Below are positions 10,601-21,560 of a stretch of 64,000 nt of DNA, one piece after another. Source of the stretch: Athripsodes cinereus (taxonomy: Eukaryota > Arthropoda > Insecta > Trichoptera > Leptoceridae); NCBI GenBank assembly GCA_947579605.1, contig OX388321.1, positions 12,861,427 to 12,925,426 of the forward strand. Reading direction: 5' to 3'. Both the position numbers and the translations under genes were made by a program. The notes beneath the pieces are model-generated. The model saw nothing but the letters and a program-made list of their open reading frames with translations. It did no database searches and was not told the DNA's origin. Within the stretch, counting starts at the first letter, position 1; every line of letters begins with the position of its first letter.

Positions 10601-13600
10601 AAAGTAAAAGTTAAAAAATAAAAAATCCTAAATTACTATAAATAAAAATCAAAACCACCAATCCAATATGAGTAACAAAAGTCCAGTAAAACACACAACC
10701 AATGTCCAATGTCCCAAGGATGCTATGATCGAGAGAGCCATGTCTTCAAGTACATCTTTCCATCCCCTGCTCAAATGGAAGTGATCATATATTGCCAAAC
10801 AGTGAGAAATCGAGATCAGTCCACGGGGACCGTTGATGACAACAAGGCCCCAAATAAGTCTTGCTTATTCATGGCAAGTATGTCAAGGTTCTGAAAGAAT
10901 GAATCATAAACAGAACAAGAGCGTCTCAGAAAAGAATTCTGCACATAGTTGGTGGTACACAGTGGAAACTTGAACAAGTGATGGAACCCGTGCTTCGCAT
11001 CGGACAATTAAATATATATATTCTGTACTAGTATATTCTGTACTAGACCAATCGAATTGACCTCGTTATTCAGCAACTTAGACACATCATATCACTTCCA
11101 GTTCTACGATTTTCAAGGGTCGAAATATAATAAAAACGAAATATGATAAATGATAAAAATGAAGTGATTCTGAGTCAGAAAACTTAGATACTTTATGAAA
11201 ATCCCTGCAATTTCTCAATACGTTCAATAATGTGTAATATACTGGGGGCTCCAGACAACCGAATAAAACTCCATGATATAGTATCCCAAAAGTAAATGAA
11301 GATTTAAATGGTTTACTCACCCTGATCACGAAACCAAGCATTCTATAGGCCTTATAGAGTACAACATTGATATGGTCTTTAAAGAGCAACTTCCTGTCCA
11401 TAATAACTCCCAAGTCTCTTACCACAGTTTCCCTTCGAAGTACATGAACCTCAATTTGTTAGCCTTAAATAACGAGCTGAGCACTCCTAGTAAAAGATAT
11501 TGAGCAACACTTTAAAACTTTAAAGTATAGTAAGTTACTCTTGCAGTAATCCGAGAGTCTGACCAAGGAGAAATTTAGATTTCTGGAAACAGTAACCAAT
11601 ATCATTGATATTATAATAAAAATAAAAGCGGTCCAAGATGGGAGCCCTCAGGCACACCAGATTGGCAAAATTTGAAACGGGAGATTACTCCACCAATCGC
11701 AACAGCCTGTGAATGTCTCTTCAAGTAAGATGAGAGCCATCTCAGAAGGCCACCGTGCACACCATAAGCCTCTAGTATGTGCAAGAGAATGTTATGATTA
11801 ATCTTGTCAAACGCCTTTGAATAATCCGTATATACGGCGTCCACCTGCACTCTTCGGCCCATCGAAGTAAGGGTATAGTCAGAAAACTCCAATAGGTTGG
11901 ATTCAGAAAACTTATCAGTCATCAAGCCACGCTGACAGGGAGAAATAAAAGAATGCACTACATGCGCCAGTTGGCTGACAACAATCCTCTCCATCAACTT
12001 GCCTAGAACTGAGAACTTTGAAATTGGTCTATATTTGGAAGCATCATTCTTGGGACCAGACTTATGTATAGGCGTTATAAAGGACCTCTTCCAGATATCC
12101 AAAAAAACTCCCTCAGCAAAGGACTTTGTGTAAAGTAATAAAAGTTGTCCCGCCAACTCATTGCCACAGCGGACAATAAATCCCGATGGGAGTCCATCAG
12201 GTCCAGCACCACCGTTAGGATCGAGGCCTCGAATGCAATCCAATACAAGGTGAGGAAAAAAGTCAACACTAGTAACATCTAATCCAGCCTCACAGTGAAC
12301 CCGAGGCAAATCTATTTCGGCGTCAACAAACACCGAATGAAAATAGTTGCCGAAAAGATCCCCCATTGACTTCACATCTGTGCAGGTAACTCCATTCCAG
12401 TGCAAAGAATTCGGCATTGATGGCTGCAGTTTTTTAGATTTCACGAAAGACCAAAATCTTCTAACAGTCAAAATAAATTGAAGAACATATCACATAAACA
12501 AAATACACGGATTGAAATTCTATTGAAGATTTAATACGTTGTTTTTTTTTTGCGGGCGTTCCACCCAACGGAAGGTGATTTTGTCCAAGGTGAAATACAT
12601 ACATAAATTTATACTATTTTAAATCGTAACTTGGACTCAATAACAAGTTGACATTGAATTTTACATTTGAGAAGGTCATTGAATTATAAATAGATATTAA
12701 ATTTAATGCACTTTTTATAATATAAATGAGACATATATTCTGAAATCAACATAAATTGTATAATGGTTGAGGTTATAATTTTTTTTTAAATATGCATGAA
12801 CAAAATATTCATTGCATTTTAGGTAATCCATGTCTAATTTTATATCAATTTCAGAAATATCTCACCCGAAAATTATTACAAATATAAAATATTTAGTTTC
12901 CGTCAGACCAGACATGGTTTACAAACATCAGAAGCTCGTCTATGGACCACATTAACACAATAATAATAGAAGACAGTATGTACATAATATTGTAATGATT
13001 TTTATAGGGGACATATGGAAGAAACATCGTCAAATAATAAATCCAGCATTCGCCATATCAACTATTAGAATGTATCAATCCAAACATAACTTCTATGCTG
13101 TAAAGATGGTAGACTCCCTTAAGAAATTCATTAATAAGGGACTTGTTGATTTATCCATATTCGCACAAAGATATTCCACAGACACTATTTGCGGTAAGTT
13201 AATGAAAATATCTTTTGCTTCTTTGCCCTCGCCTTTAACCCACTTGCTTGGGATCGGTTCTCCTAGTCCTCATACTCCTTTTCGAGAGATGTCACCAAAA
13301 CTATCACAAAGGAATAATAACGAGGTAAAGGAATCTTAATTGTAGAGTATATTCAAAGGCAGATTAAGGAAATACACCATAAAGAAGAAAGATAATTAAC
13401 TAAATAAAGAAATAACTAATAAGTTTGTGAATTTTTGTTAAATTAATGAAAGTATAATTTTAATAAATTAGCACCGACATTACTCCATTTTTCCTCTAGC
13501 TTTTTTTGAGTCGGGGAAGTGGCGTAGCTAAGTCTAAAAATAAAGCGCGGTTCTATAATCTTTTCGCGCGTTGTATGCGATTAAGCTCAGGACTATATAG

Positions 13601-16600
13601 ATTTTCTGTTCATGGTGGTCGCTGTTGGAACAGTTTGCCTTCCAGAATAAGGTTGCTCTCGATTCTTCATGCTTTCAAGCTGGCGGTCAAGGACCACTTT
13701 ATCACTCAAAATATGGCATCTGTTTCCTAGTCCCTTTTCCTATCTTTTCTTTTCCTTTGTACCTCCTGTTCTCCTTTTTTTAAGTTTTTTTTGTGAAAGT
13801 TACATGAAATTGGGTTAGTTGGAAGAAACTGGGCCTCTGTGATAAACTCACCCTCCGTATATTGATTGTATTAGTTTTAAATATATTTTTGTGTAAATTT
13901 GCTTGTAATCAATGGACAGTAAAGGATAAATAAATAAAAATAGATTGTGTCAAGAGTAGCCCAGCTGAATCTTTTATCATTTATTTTTTTATTGTATTTT
14001 TAAATTTCAGACAGTTTATATGAGATGAAATTCAATTTTTATAAAGGCGACCTCGATAAATATCTGAATGCAATGATAAGGTAAGACTCACATAATATCA
14101 CTTACATATAATAAATATTACTATTATTCATATAGGTACTACAAGATGCTCATCACGATTAATTAATGAATTGATTAATTAATTAATTAATTAATAATTG
14201 AAAATAATCCCCGGAATAGAAAACTTCTCTTGTTCATTTCTATTAGATTTCGAATATCGTATAAAAGTCGTTAAAAGATATAAAAATTTTCAGTTCAGCG
14301 AAGAACCTATGCCACCCATCCTGAATGTCTTAATTTTTATATTAGCACGGAGAGGACGATCTCCATTTTGTTAAAAGAAATTGGTCCCCTGGCTACCCCA
14401 CTTGAGGGAGAAATTGTATTGCACAAGATATTTTTCATTTTAATTTCAATGATGAAGTATCTATGCCAACTATTATGAACGTTTTAATTTTTGGCCAAGG
14501 GTGGCCAACCCGCGGCCCGCGGGCCACATGAGGCCCGCGAAGCATATGCACACTTTTTTTAATAATAGTCGGTACATAAGTACCCTTTACCTTTTTGAAA
14601 AAGGTATTTTGTGAAAATATTCTAAAAGAAAACCGATGAGTTTTGAAACATTTCAAATTCCTATACCATTTTGAAAATTTAGCGACGGGGGGCTAGAAAT
14701 TTTAAGGTGAAGTAGAATTATCAAATGTATAGAGTCTATTCGTATATTGTTGTGTGGCCCGGTAGGAAATCTCATTCTGAAATTTGGCCCGGCTGCTAAA
14801 AAGGTTGGCCACCCATGCTTTACATATTCATTATGCAGTAAGTCTTCTGATTACCCCATTTGTGGGAGATGTAGTGATGTAACATGTTGTATTGTATTGT
14901 ATTATATAAAGTAAAGAAACCTCAACATCAGTCTAGATTAAAGCATTAATCGGACCAAAATGAGTGAGTGAGAAATTTTGTTAAGATGCTAAATGAGTAT
15001 TTTTTTTATTTTAAAGTTTTTTAAAGTCTGTAGGTATACTTGAACTTTGTAACGTAAGCCCGTAATTGCTTCTTCGAGAAACGTGAAATTTACTAATATC
15101 TTTTACCTTTCAGCATAGAAAGCATAGTTCATGAAAGAATCTGCACAATCTGGATGCACAGCGACAAATTATTTGAAATAAGTGAACTGAACAAACGCTA
15201 TAAAAAAGACTTAAATATTTGCAGAAGCTTATTTGATACATTTATTAATGATTATGTTAATAAATATATTGAAGATGCAAAGAGAAATAAAAAAGATGCT
15301 AAGAAGATGAGTTGTAAGTTCACAATATACTCATATACAAAACGATTAATGAAACTAATAAAACAAACATTTTTCCTCAATATTTTTTTACAATATTTTT
15401 CCTCAATATAATTTGCTTATTTTTAAATATTTTTCTGCAATATTTTTCCTCAATATAATTTGCTAACATTTAATTTTCCAAATAGAATTGTTATCCTGTA
15501 ATGGTTTGATGTTTATTTATCATATTTTCATTATTATTTTAATGACAAAGCCTCCTTATTCGAGTTCAGTATACCTACTATTCGTTTTCAATATTTTTGA
15601 TTAATAATTTAATTTTTATTTCAATAAAATTTCACAAAGTTGTTCCAAATACAATACAATAAGTATAACCATACAACAACACACACCCAATGATTTTCAA
15701 AACTTAAGATGGACGATATATTTAGGGAATGCAATCTCCGAGGAAAACCGAGGAGTTTTGAAATATTTTAAATTCCTATACCATTTTGAAAATTCGGCGA
15801 CGGGGGGGTAAGAATTTTAATAATTGAGCAATATTGTTGAAATCTAAGCAAGTCAATATTCGCTATTCGCATTCGCATTCGCGAATATCCAAAATCACAC
15901 ATTCGTTACCTACATCACTAGTACGTATATCTGCCTTTACACTATACAAACTCAGCATGCTAAGATATTTAGTGCACTAAAATTTGGAGAATGTCATGGA
16001 GACTCAACACTAATTACCTTTTCTTTAATAAAAATTGATTTTTTCAATTTATGCTCAATTATTATTGTGTTTTATTTACAAAAATTATAACAGTCACATG
16101 GGTATGTAAATTTTTTATTCAATTTTACATTTTTTGAACAAATAATAAGGTATTTTTATAAAGTAGTCTAATCTCGATTAAATCGAGATCTCGTGAAATC
16201 TCGTCGAATTATTTGACGAGATCCCGAATGACTCAATCTCGACTTCAAATTTTGAGACGACATCTCGATTCGTCAATCTCGAGTCGAGATTGCATTCCCT
16301 AGATATATTATTATACAGACGTATGTCATAATTATATGTTAAATATTTTGATCAAATTTATAGTTACAGAAAACCTGGATGGTGACTTTGTATTGAAAAG
16401 TAATGAAGATGTAAAGAGTCGTTCTGTTATAAACATTCTGGCTGAGGCTCACATGGCTGGAGACATGACTATGAAAGAAGTTATAGCAGAATTTCACAAC
16501 ATATTTTTCCCGGTAAATTATCCTACAACTTGATCTATAAGAATTGTATGTACATCCCAATGTACCCATTATACTTATTAGAATTTTTCATTTTTACATA

Positions 16601-19092
16601 CCTATCTGACTATATTTTTTTAATGACATTGTATAACTGACATTCCTACATTTTAATTTCGCCTTGTATAATTACAGTAGTATTTGCAATGAATAGTTTT
16701 ATAAATAATGTTATGATATTACCATGCCTATTTATTTTTTGTGTATCAGTGTTTTGTCTTACTCCCAACTGTGTTGTGAAGCAATTTTGGTTGTATTTAG
16801 TGAATATTTTATTAATTTAGTGTGGGTATACAAAATTCTATACAGATCAAAAAACCTTGTTTTGTATGAACTTACACGTAAATGTAAACTAAATATGAAA
16901 GAATAAAGTCAAAGTTTAATTTAAATTTTATTATTTCGATTGTTATTATTTAGGGCATGGACACAATGTACACACAAATCAGTGCCGCTATACTACTGAT
17001 GGGAATGCACAAACATGTACAAGATAAACTGTGGGCAGAAATAAAAGACTTTTATTTTCACGATATGGACGCCGAAGTAATGACAGAGCATTTCAAACAT
17101 CTGCCTTACCTTGATATGGTCATGAAGGAGACCGTTAGACATTTCGCAACGGCTCCCATGCAAATAAGATATATTAATGAAGATTTCTATTTAAAAAGTC
17201 GTAAGTAGTTCTACAAATTAAATTTAATCTACCTATTCTCTACTTTTCTCAAAAACCATACGTAGTTGTCCGCTTGACACAGGTTCTAGCCTTGTGAGGT
17301 GGCAAAGTGGAATTGATTGTTTTATATTCACTGTATTACTTTAACAATTCTGTGGTCAAAAAAGAAAAAAAATCAATTAAATAGATGTCACTGAAATGAT
17401 TATTTCATTTATTTTGATAAAACTCATTCATTGGGTTGTATTATTAACTCTCATATTATTTATTCTTCTAGGAGATTTAGTAATTCCAGCGGGATCACAT
17501 TTGGTCCTTATGAATATTTTACTTCATATAGATGAAAAATATTGGAAAAAACCATCAGCATTTGATCCAGAGAGATTTAGTCCTGAGGAGACAGCCAAGA
17601 GGCCTGCATTTTCATATGTTCCCTTCAGTGCTGGCTATCGCAATTGCATAGGTAAATAAGAAATTATTATTATTACTTTGTACATCAATATATAAATTCT
17701 TCATAAACAAATTTTATACACAATCAAAACATCCATCCTATTTTTTATTATGACATTATTATTATTATTATAAATAATAATTTGGATGATTTGTAAAGCG
17801 CCGTTTTATGAAAAAAAATCCACCTCAAGGGCGCTCTTTGCTAACTAAGGTTGTGCTTGGATTATTCCGTGAGATTTCTTGAATAGATAAGTCTTCAGTT
17901 GGTTCTTGAAACGAGATATGTCCTGCGTTTCTCTGATCATTTGTGGAAGCCTGTTCCAGACTACAGGTGCCGATATTGCAAAAGCACGCTCCACGTACAC
18001 TGGTTTCGATACAGTACTGGTCACCTCCAATTTAGTTGTAATATCTTGACAAGACCTAAGTGTTGTCTGTCTATGACTTAACGCCTGTCTACCACAGAGT
18101 TCCATGATATATTCTGGGGCCATAGCATGAAGTGCCTTAAATACTGTCAAACACACTTTAAATTCAACTCTCTCCGGACATCTGAGCCAGTGAAGAGATT
18201 GAAGGGTGGCAGATATGTGTGCAGAGCGATTTAGTTGGTAAATGAAACGTGCAGCCGCGTTAAAAACGGACTGAATCCTCTGGAGTTGATATTGCGGAAG
18301 ATTTGCGAGGATGCCATTGCAGTAATCCAATCGTGATACGACGAATGAGTTAATTATGGTTTTAGCTCCGTCGGTTGATATATTTTTCCTTATGTTCTTG
18401 AGCTGCCTTAAAGTATAGAAACCACTACTAACAGTAGATGATATGTGTTTCTCCATCGTAAGGGCGTTATCAAGATGCGCTCCGAGGAACTTAACGTGGT
18501 TAGATGGGACTATGTCCACGTTTTGTACACGAATAGGGTCAGCGTTTATGAGATGTTGTCTTCGTGGAGACGCTATCCAGAGAAATTCAGTTTTGGTGGG
18601 GTTGATTTTAAGCATATTGTTAGACATCCAGGATGAAATGCCATACTCTAATTGATTGGTGTATAAGTTGAACAAGATTGGTCCAAGAACAGAACCCTGT
18701 GGAACTCCATATAACGTTGAGTGTTTTCTGGATGTTGTGTTATTAAATTTGACTTCATATTCTCGGTTGGATAGGTATGAAGACATCCACGTTAAAACCT
18801 TGTCCCTAATGCCGAACTCATTCTCTAGCTTTGAGAGAAGTATACTATGATCATCATACTATGATGACATATGATATGCACATGGTAGATATATATTATT
18901 TGTTTTCTGCTTGCAGGTCAGGTATTCGCTACAGATTCTATAAAGACTGCGTTGATATATTTGATCAGGAACTTTGAATTTTCAGCCGATTCATCGTTAA
19001 CATTGGAAAATTTGCCAACAGAAGCAGACATTTCTTTACGGAGCGCTGTGGGTTACAAACTCATAATAATCCCAAGACAGAGAACTAAATGA
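7450..19092 (+). CDS. Cytochrome P450, CYP4 clan, complete ten-exon gene
   Basis: A membrane-anchored heme monooxygenase, expected on the ER. Exons are 7450-7645, 8353-8459, 10069-10159, 13008-13193, 14011-14080, 15114-15313, 16364-16512, 16954-17200, 17472-17651 and 18917-19092. They sum to 1602 nt, 533 aa plus TGA, and every intron is GT..AG with phases that join. An N-terminal hydrophobic anchor (about 10-30) is followed by the proline-rich LPGPVALPLIGN. The C-helix WKKHR is at 135-139, I-helix PGMDT at 333-337, ExxR (ETVR) at 392-395, PERF at 448-451, and heme loop FSAGYRNCIG at 467-476 with Cys474 as thiolate ligand. The heme loop resembles the CYP4 type PFSAGPRNCIG. Lepidopteran CYP340/341/367-type families are possible; I cannot assign one. 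No stop or frameshift was seen, so it looks functional. Introns carry several transposon insertions. Substrate unknown. Confidence 0.94.
7929..8112 (-). repeat. tRNA-derived SINE in P450 intron 1
   Basis: The minus strand shows a tRNA-like head with B-box GGTTCGATACC (complement of 8049-8059), a body ending in TATATCTTTTT, then an A-tail. It closely matches 56490-56680. Length about 185 bp. Confidence 0.8.
8353..8459 (+). CDS. P450 exon 2
   Basis: Acceptor TTTATAG precedes 8353. The exon encodes residues 66-101 (MIQRLMKMKEDYGSFFRVWF and on), the helix A and beta-1 region that usually reads YG..FR.W.GP. It ends in phase 0 with donor GTTCGT, the weakest donor in the gene. Confidence 0.87.
9225..9410 (-). 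repeat. RepC copy in P450 intron 2
   Basis: A diverged minus-strand copy of the interspersed repeat. It retains the TTGGTCTCCCACTC, CCGTAAGTTT and ATTTTACATCTTAAATT blocks and a recognisable central gap. Confidence 0.6.
9436..9600 (-). repeat. LINE 3'-tail fragment in P450 intron 2
   Basis: An ATTTATTTATTTATTTACAT tract followed by TACGGCAGAGTCTTTTACATG, laid out like 1186-1300. Probably an old minus-strand LINE end. Confidence 0.4.
10069..10159 (+). CDS. P450 exon 3
   Basis: Acceptor TATTTTAG precedes 10069. It encodes residues 102-131 (NVLTSKATYNKGFSYDLL and on), the B-helix and B-C loop. It ends in phase 1 at GTAAGT. The GGILVLSG end leads directly into the WKKHR helix of exon 4, as in CYP4-clan proteins. 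Confidence 0.87.
10463..12480 (-). repeat. Jockey/CR1-superfamily LINE, 5'-truncated, in P450 intron 3
   Basis: The minus-strand frame at 11611-12471 holds GPDGLPSGFI, FITPIHKSG, KYRPIS, YTDYSKAFDKINH and GVPEGSHLGPLLF, the RT fingers and palm blocks. Pieces at 11087-11425 (VRDLGVIMDRKL) and 10816-11007 continue it through frameshifts. An ATTTT tract at 10463-10490 is the tail. The YxDD segment falls in the broken region between frames. The copy lies antisense to the P450. Confidence 0.85.
13008..13193 (+). CDS. P450 exon 4 (C-helix WxxxR)
   Basis: Acceptor TTTATAG, donor GTAAGT. It encodes residues 132-193, with GDIWKKHRQIINPAF. The Trp and Arg of WxxxR contact a heme propionate in the P450 fold. 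Phase 1 at both ends. Confidence 0.9.
13496..13947 (+). repeat. LINE C-terminus and T1 tail in P450 intron 4
   Basis: The frame 13506-13730 contains YRFSVHGGRCWNSLPSRIR, the usual end of CR1/L2-like ORF2, stopping at 13730. The T1 3' UTR (GGGTTAGTTGGAAGAAACT at 13813) follows, ending in GATAAATAAATAAAAA. Confidence 0.75.
14011..14080 (+). CDS. P450 exon 5
   Basis: A 70-nt exon between acceptor AAATTTCAG and donor GTAAGA. It encodes residues 194-216 (DSLYEMKFNFYKGDLDKYLN and on), corresponding to the E-F region. It was found by phase matching because it is too short to stand out as an open frame. Confidence 0.87.
14290..14490 (+). repeat. RepC copy in P450 intron 5
   Basis: GCCACCCATCCTGAATGTCT, GGCACGGAGAGGACGA-like and CTGGCTACCCCACTTG-like blocks in order, with a second partial repeat near 14445-14490. 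Confidence 0.65.
14496..14817. mobile_element. hAT-like MITE with GGCCAACC ends
   Basis: CAAGGGTGGCCAACC at the left pairs with GGTTGGCCACCCATG at the right, a common hAT terminus, with GGCCCGCGGGCC next to it. No 8-bp duplication survives. The interior holds the shared AAAACCGATGAGTTTTGAAA module. Confidence 0.65.
15114..15313 (+). CDS. P450 exon 6
   Basis: Acceptor ACCTTTCAG, donor GTAAGT. It encodes residues 217-283, covering the F-G helices and a lysine-rich segment (KRNKKDAKK) before the H/I region. It enters in phase 2 and leaves in phase 1. Confidence 0.9.
15723..16301. mobile_element. hAT-type MITE with perfect 8-bp duplication, P450 intron 6
   Basis: TAGGGAATGCAATCTC at the left end and its exact complement at the right; both flanks are GATATATT (15715-15722 and 16302-16309). 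The right part is made of repeated TCTCGA words. The left part (15738-15930) resembles one end of the different hAT element at 43389-43786. Confidence 0.85.
16364..16512 (+). CDS. P450 exon 7 (start of I-helix)
   Basis: Acceptor TTTATAG, donor GTAAAT. It encodes residues 284-333. The exon ends FHNIFFP, so the intron splits the I-helix oxygen-binding motif between Pro333 and Gly334 in phase 0. Confidence 0.88.
16954..17200 (+). CDS. P450 exon 8 (I-helix GMDT, ExxR)
   Basis: Acceptor TTTAG, donor GTAAGT. It encodes residues 334-415, beginning GMDTMYTQIS (the oxygen-activation groove). KETVRHFATAP contains the K-helix ExxR pair, Glu392 and Arg395. Confidence 0.92.
17472..17651 (+). CDS. P450 exon 9 (PERF and heme-binding loop)
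   Basis: Acceptor CTTCTAG, donor GTAAAT. It encodes residues 416-475 with FDPERF and FSAGYRNCI. The axial Cys474 is in this exon and the final Gly of the signature is completed by exon 10. Confidence 0.94.
17743..18850 (-). repeat. CR1/L2-like LINE in P450 intron 9, catalytic segment deleted
   Basis: The frame 17845-18786 is open for 313 codons. GVPQGSVLGPILFNLYTNQL passes straight to EYGISSWMSNNMLKINPTK, so the stretch with the YxDD catalytic motif is missing. LDYCNGILANLP and SLHWLRCPERV follow. A (TTA)n tract near 17755 fits its tail. Antisense to the P450. It cannot be an active polymerase. Confidence 0.85.
18917..19092 (+). CDS. P450 exon 10 (L-helix to C-terminus)
   Basis: Acceptor CTTGCAG at 18916. 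It encodes residues 476-533, beginning GQVFATDSIKTALIYLIRNF, the L-helix after the heme loop. The end is basic (IIIPRQRTK) and the stop is TGA at 19090-19092. Confidence 0.92.
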
Positions 19093-19671
19093 TTTGAAGT
19101 ATAATTTTGCACAGTTATATACTAGTAGTGCATGCATTATTATCACCATCAATACTGAGCATAAATATTATAGAAAAATAAATAACAAATCTAGTTAATA
19201 GTTCTTGCCTTCCGTCTCCATTCTCCTCTATTAAAGAAAGCTGTCCTCCAGTTTACACTCAGTGCTGCTGTATCCCCATCCATCCAAGAAGACTTTAGTT
19301 TTCCCACTCACCCACACAATCCATCAGGGTTTATATTCATTGCCCTCCTTGCCGGTTCCCTGCCTCCTTCACATTTCCTCACTTAAATCGAATCACATTC
19401 ATCTTATTATTATTTATTATTTTTAATCTTATAGAAAACATCAGCTACCAAAATCATTTTCTCAGCTGCATAATATTTGTGTTAGTTTTTTAACTCCCAA
19501 TATTTTATTGTTTTTTCTATGATTATGAACGGTAGGTAGATAAAATATATTTATGGAAAAAAAATATTGTCAAAAAAGCTTCACCGCCACAGTAACTATT
19601 GAAATACAATGTACAGGTGATAACTATATTCTTATTATCTATTATGTATGTAAATTAGCTTATAAATATTA
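19093..19671. other. 3' flank of the P450, no other gene seen
   Basis: Contains the polyadenylation signal at 19177. The rest is unremarkable AT-rich DNA with a CCTCC-rich patch near 19205-19380. Confidence 0.5.
19177..19182 (+). terminator. Likely polyadenylation signal of the P450 gene
   Basis: AATAAA lies 85 bp past the P450 stop codon, a normal spacing for an insect gene, and before the next transposon at 19672. Confidence 0.5.
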
Positions 19672-20206
19672 TGTGGTGTTCTCACTTTGGCGAATATCGC
19701 CAGGCACCAAAATATCGCCAGCCATTTGAACCGTGTGAACGAAATGACAGCTAGTCTGAAACGATAAAAACCAGTAGAAACGATATCGTCTCGAGTTGAC
19801 CACCTTCCAACTTTCTCGGCCGATTGAACGATTTGCACATGCGCAGATATGCGCGGCGTTTGTATCTATGGTAAAAGCTTTATAACCTATAAATTTTATA
19901 ATGTTTCCCGCTTCGTGACAGCTGTTATCTTTTTGTTGGTTTGTGGCGTTTGTTTCCTTAATTAAAAGGCGCCTTATAACCTCTACTTTAACATTTTCGA
20001 CTAAAAATAAACACTTCGCGATCTCCATTTCGACGCCATTTTGAAAACAGTGTCAAAATCAAAGCGCATCTGACAGATCGTTTCTATATCGGTGGACTTG
20101 TGTGAACAGGTGTGACGATCAATGGGCGTACGGCGAATTTTGTTTTTTCGCCTGGCGTTATATTTTGAAATTCGGCTGGCGATATTCGCCAAATGTGAAC
20201 ACCCCA
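19672..20206. mobile_element. PIF/Harbinger-like MITE, TTA target duplication
   Basis: The ends TGTGGTGTTC..TTTGGCGAATATCGCC and GGCGATATTCGCCAAA..GAACACCCCA are inverted over about 35 bp. The flanks are TTA on both sides (19669-19671 and 20207-20209), the 3-bp duplication typical of PIF/Harbinger. At 535 bp it is too short for a transposase. Its minus-strand open frames show no known domain. Confidence 0.8.
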
Positions 20207-20384
20207 TTATCATCAGTCAATACAGTCACCTCTGTTATTTATTGAGATAGAAACCTCTGGTACAAACACACTACATAATTGAGTCCGTTACAGTCAAAAT
20301 GTTTTATAAATAAATACAATATTTTTTAAATATTTTTTGAGTTTGATTTACCAATATGTTGTATATCTACCACTATTTTTACTA

Positions 20385-20600
20385 TTATGGCATATCCCAC
20401 AAGTTGGGTAGCCAGTAGACCAGCTACATGTAATAAACCTGAAATTTTTCCTCTCCATGCCAGCAAAAAGTTAAAATATTCAGGATGGATAGCAAACCTC
20501 ACCAGTTGATTTAATGATCCAATATATCTTATTTTTCGAAACACCTGCCTTTTACAGGACACCCGAAATTTTGTAGGCACGAAGCCTTTTACAGGCACGA
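20385..20600 (-). repeat. RepC copy
   Basis: Minus-strand copy with GGCATATCCCACAAGTTGGG, CAGGATGGATAGCAAACCTC and CACCTGCCTTTTACAGGACA, the full order of the family; the far end is decayed. Confidence 0.75.
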
Positions 20601-20689
20601 AAGACATCTGAGTGTAAGATATGGAATGCGCAAGGTGCCTTTTTGAATGGTACAGGGGGCACCGGTTGAATCTCCTCTCTTCGAATGGT

Positions 20690-21385
20690 CGTAGATGAAT
20701 TTTCAGGTAAACTTCAGAAGCTTTTCTGCGCGTCCGTTGACTTGGAGAAAGTTTATAGTAGTGAGTACCAAGAAAAATTATGACGGGTGCTGTTGGAGTA
20801 TGGAGTTAGCAACCAGTTGATCAACAGGGTCTCTTTACTCTACGTGGGGAGTTTCGCTTGCGTGAGGCTAAAAAATGCCCTCTTCGAGTGGTTTACCCTC
20901 ACCAAGGGAGTGAAGCAGGGATGTGTCATGTCTTCGTGGCTCTACAACCAATTTTCGGACTACTGTATGTGACCTATGAAATAGATAGATATTGAAGTCA
21001 TTTGAATCGAACTTGGGTGAATGCATTGATGTATGCAGATGATTTAGTGTTAATGGTAGTGATCTGCAAAAGATTTTTTCGTGTGTAGGTATACATAATA
21101 TAATAGTAGGTAGGAGTTCGAATGGTTCAAATATGGATGTTACGAAGACGAAAATGTAAGTATTTGAAAGAGATAATGAGGGGGCATAAGAAAGAGAGGA
21201 CATCTGAGAACAACGTGCATCCAATTCACGAAGACGAATGTTGAGTAGGAAAAATCGGTGTATATTTTTGAAAATTGTGCGAATGTGAAGAAAGCGAAAA
21301 AAATATGTTAGGTTATGTCCATATGGCGTTTTATCCTCTCTGCCCACCCCACATGGGACACAGCGTGAGAGCTTAGATAGATAGA
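20690..21385 (+). repeat. LINE-B reverse-transcriptase relic
   Basis: Reads ASVDLEKVYSS, LLEYGVSNQLI, KGVKQGCVMSSWLYNQFSD and MYADDLVL (YADD at 21032-21043) through stops and frameshifts. It ends with LINE-B 3' sequence CTCTGCCCACCCCACATGGG and GATAGATAGAT. This is the only LINE-B copy here that keeps the catalytic core. Confidence 0.75.
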
Positions 21386-21450
21386 TGGATAGATGTTTTT
21401 ATTTGCGAGTATGATTTACCTCAAACTGTAAAACCGACTGAAAATAGATA

Positions 21451-21560
21451 AAACTATTTATTTTATTTATTCAATTAACAGAACACTACAAACAATACAT
21501 ACATAATATATAGAACAATAAAACATTATATAATGACAAGGACTACACAATGCAATGCCC
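21451..21560 (-). repeat. LINE 3'-tail fragment
   Basis: An ATTTATTTTATTTATTC tract followed by AACAGAACACTACAAACAAT, resembling 48000-48130 and probably a minus-strand LINE end. Confidence 0.4.

Noticed and set aside
12840..12960. Possible extra P450 exon after TTTCAG at about 12854
   Set aside because: Exons 3 and 4 join in phase across GGILVLSG/DIWKKHR as the family requires; the candidate contains stops and would break this.
19669..20028. 119-codon minus-strand open frame
   Set aside because: It lies inside the Harbinger-like MITE; no transposase motif could be recognised.
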